A stretch of 44,307 nt of DNA, taken from IMG/VR virus record IMGVR_UViG_3300031825_000022, positions 1-44,307 of that record, one strand, 5' to 3'. This DNA comes from a virus. Position numbers and translations under genes: made by a program. Position 1 is the stretch's first letter, and each line of letters begins with the position of its first letter. Of this stretch, positions 43,749-44,307 are shown one piece after another. The notes under the pieces were generated by a model. The model was given only the letters and a program-made list of their open reading frames with translations. It was not told the origin of the DNA and did not search any database.

Positions 43749-44307
43749 CTAAGAATTGTCATTTCCTGCGGTTGGCGGCTGCTCGCGGGACATGGCGGTG
43801 AATGGTTGAATCAGTTCAGCCCAAAGTTGATATTGGCCGTCGCGCGCATTTTCCGGCAGTGACGTGCGGGTATATCCGGCTGACCCGCCACGCTTCCACG
43901 CAGCACCGATGCGGTACCGCTTATCCTCGCCACCGGCCTGCACCTGCTGGGCGGCGCGGTAAAGCGGCACCCATGCGTGGGGTGCGTTCTCAGGTTCATG
44001 CTTGTCCAGATCGGTGCGCAAAGAATCAAGGCCGCCCCCTCGCGGATCGACAAAGTATGGCTGGCACCACGTCTGCACTTCCCCTCGACCGTTCACGAAT
44101 ACCCACACCAACGCCTCGCGCTCATCCTGCTGCGCCGATGCGGCCTCTGCTGCGGGCGGGGTGGCAGGCATATCTTCGTAGCCCGCCAATACGCGCTCCA
44201 GCCTGTCCAACTTCTCCGCCCCCGATTCCCCGGTAGCTGGTGCGGCGGGCGCAGGGGAAACAGAATCGTTTTTCCCCTTCGTCTTGATCGACTCGACACC
44301 ATTCGTC
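43749..44307 (-). CDS. C-terminal part of the junction-spanning gene
   Basis: The frame is open to the window edge and continues in 1..46 after removing the 8-base overlap; together they give 198 aa. The first 60 residues are a low-complexity linker (TGESGAEKLDRLERVLAGYE), then EALVWVFVNGRGEVQTWCQP, an acidic middle and WVPLYRAAQ, a pattern also seen in small phage proteins of the type wWVPLYRxPP whose function is unknown. Internal TTG and ATG codons near 44210 are not needed once the junction is closed. Confidence 0.75.
   Translation of the reverse strand, partial: TNGVESIKTKGKNDSVSPAPAAPATGESGAEKLDRLERVLAGYEDMPATPPAAEAASAQQDEREALVWVFVNGRGEVQTWCQPYFVDPRGGGLDSLRTDLDKHEPENAPHAWVPLYRAAQQVQAGGEDKRYRIGAAWKRGGSAGYTRTSLPENARDGQYQLWAELIQPFTAMSREQPPTAGNDNS

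Overview
The window is a complete, or almost complete, genome of a tailed bacteriophage with a short-tail (podovirus, T7-like) virion. The first 8 and last 8 bases are identical (CATTCGTC). Joining the ends through that overlap gives a 44,299-bp circular map and restores one continuous 198-codon reading frame across the junction, so the window is a circularly closed assembly cut inside a gene. The DNA is GC-rich and the promoters and Shine-Dalgarno sites look proteobacterial. The host is probably a high-GC Gram-negative, perhaps a beta- or gammaproteobacterium; nothing here fixes the genus. No RNA polymerase, integrase or obvious lysogeny repressor is visible, so the phage is most likely lytic and uses host RNA polymerase.

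There are two main transcription units. The rightward late unit (about 8,740-31,980) runs in the order: Nu1-like helix-turn-helix protein and small terminase, membrane protein, GH24 endolysin, 3TM holin, large terminase, portal, scaffold, major capsid protein, small head/neck proteins, a glycine-rich and repeat-rich adhesin candidate, tail tubular proteins A and B, a second glycine-rich fibre, a GNAT-like protein, and T7 gp14/15/16-like ejection proteins. A PAPS/APS-reductase-like PP-loop protein sits among the ejection proteins. The unit ends at a rho-independent terminator at 32,011-32,040.

The leftward unit runs from 8,344 down through the origin of numbering and on from 44,307 to about 32,500. 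Its first part (8,344-46) is an early-type arm of about two dozen small genes: tiny membrane peptides, zinc-ribbon proteins, a SprT-like metallopeptidase, a JAB/JAMM peptidase, a winged-helix protein and a Cas4/RecB-like nuclease. A SAM-dependent methyltransferase gene lies there on the opposite strand with its own control region. The second part (42,606-32,507) is the replication and nucleotide module: HIRAN-like protein, Sak4-like ATPase, DUF669-like SSB, MazG-like pyrophosphohydrolase, an IS3-OrfA-like DNA-binding protein, a uracil-DNA-glycosylase/exonuclease/family-A polymerase fusion, a DUF3987-like ATPase and a possible Nmad5-type protein.

The two units diverge from a 400-bp control region (8,345-8,742) and converge near 32,000. 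Two non-coding, hairpin-rich stretches stand out: 32,103-32,506 at the convergence point, and 42,607-43,378, which holds a perfect 20-bp inverted repeat with 90 bp between the arms. Other unexplained signals are eight copies of the palindrome GTTTAAAC, a family of TCAAGG-closed stem-loops, repeated operator-like sites around the methyltransferase, and a reverse-oriented terminator inside the late unit.
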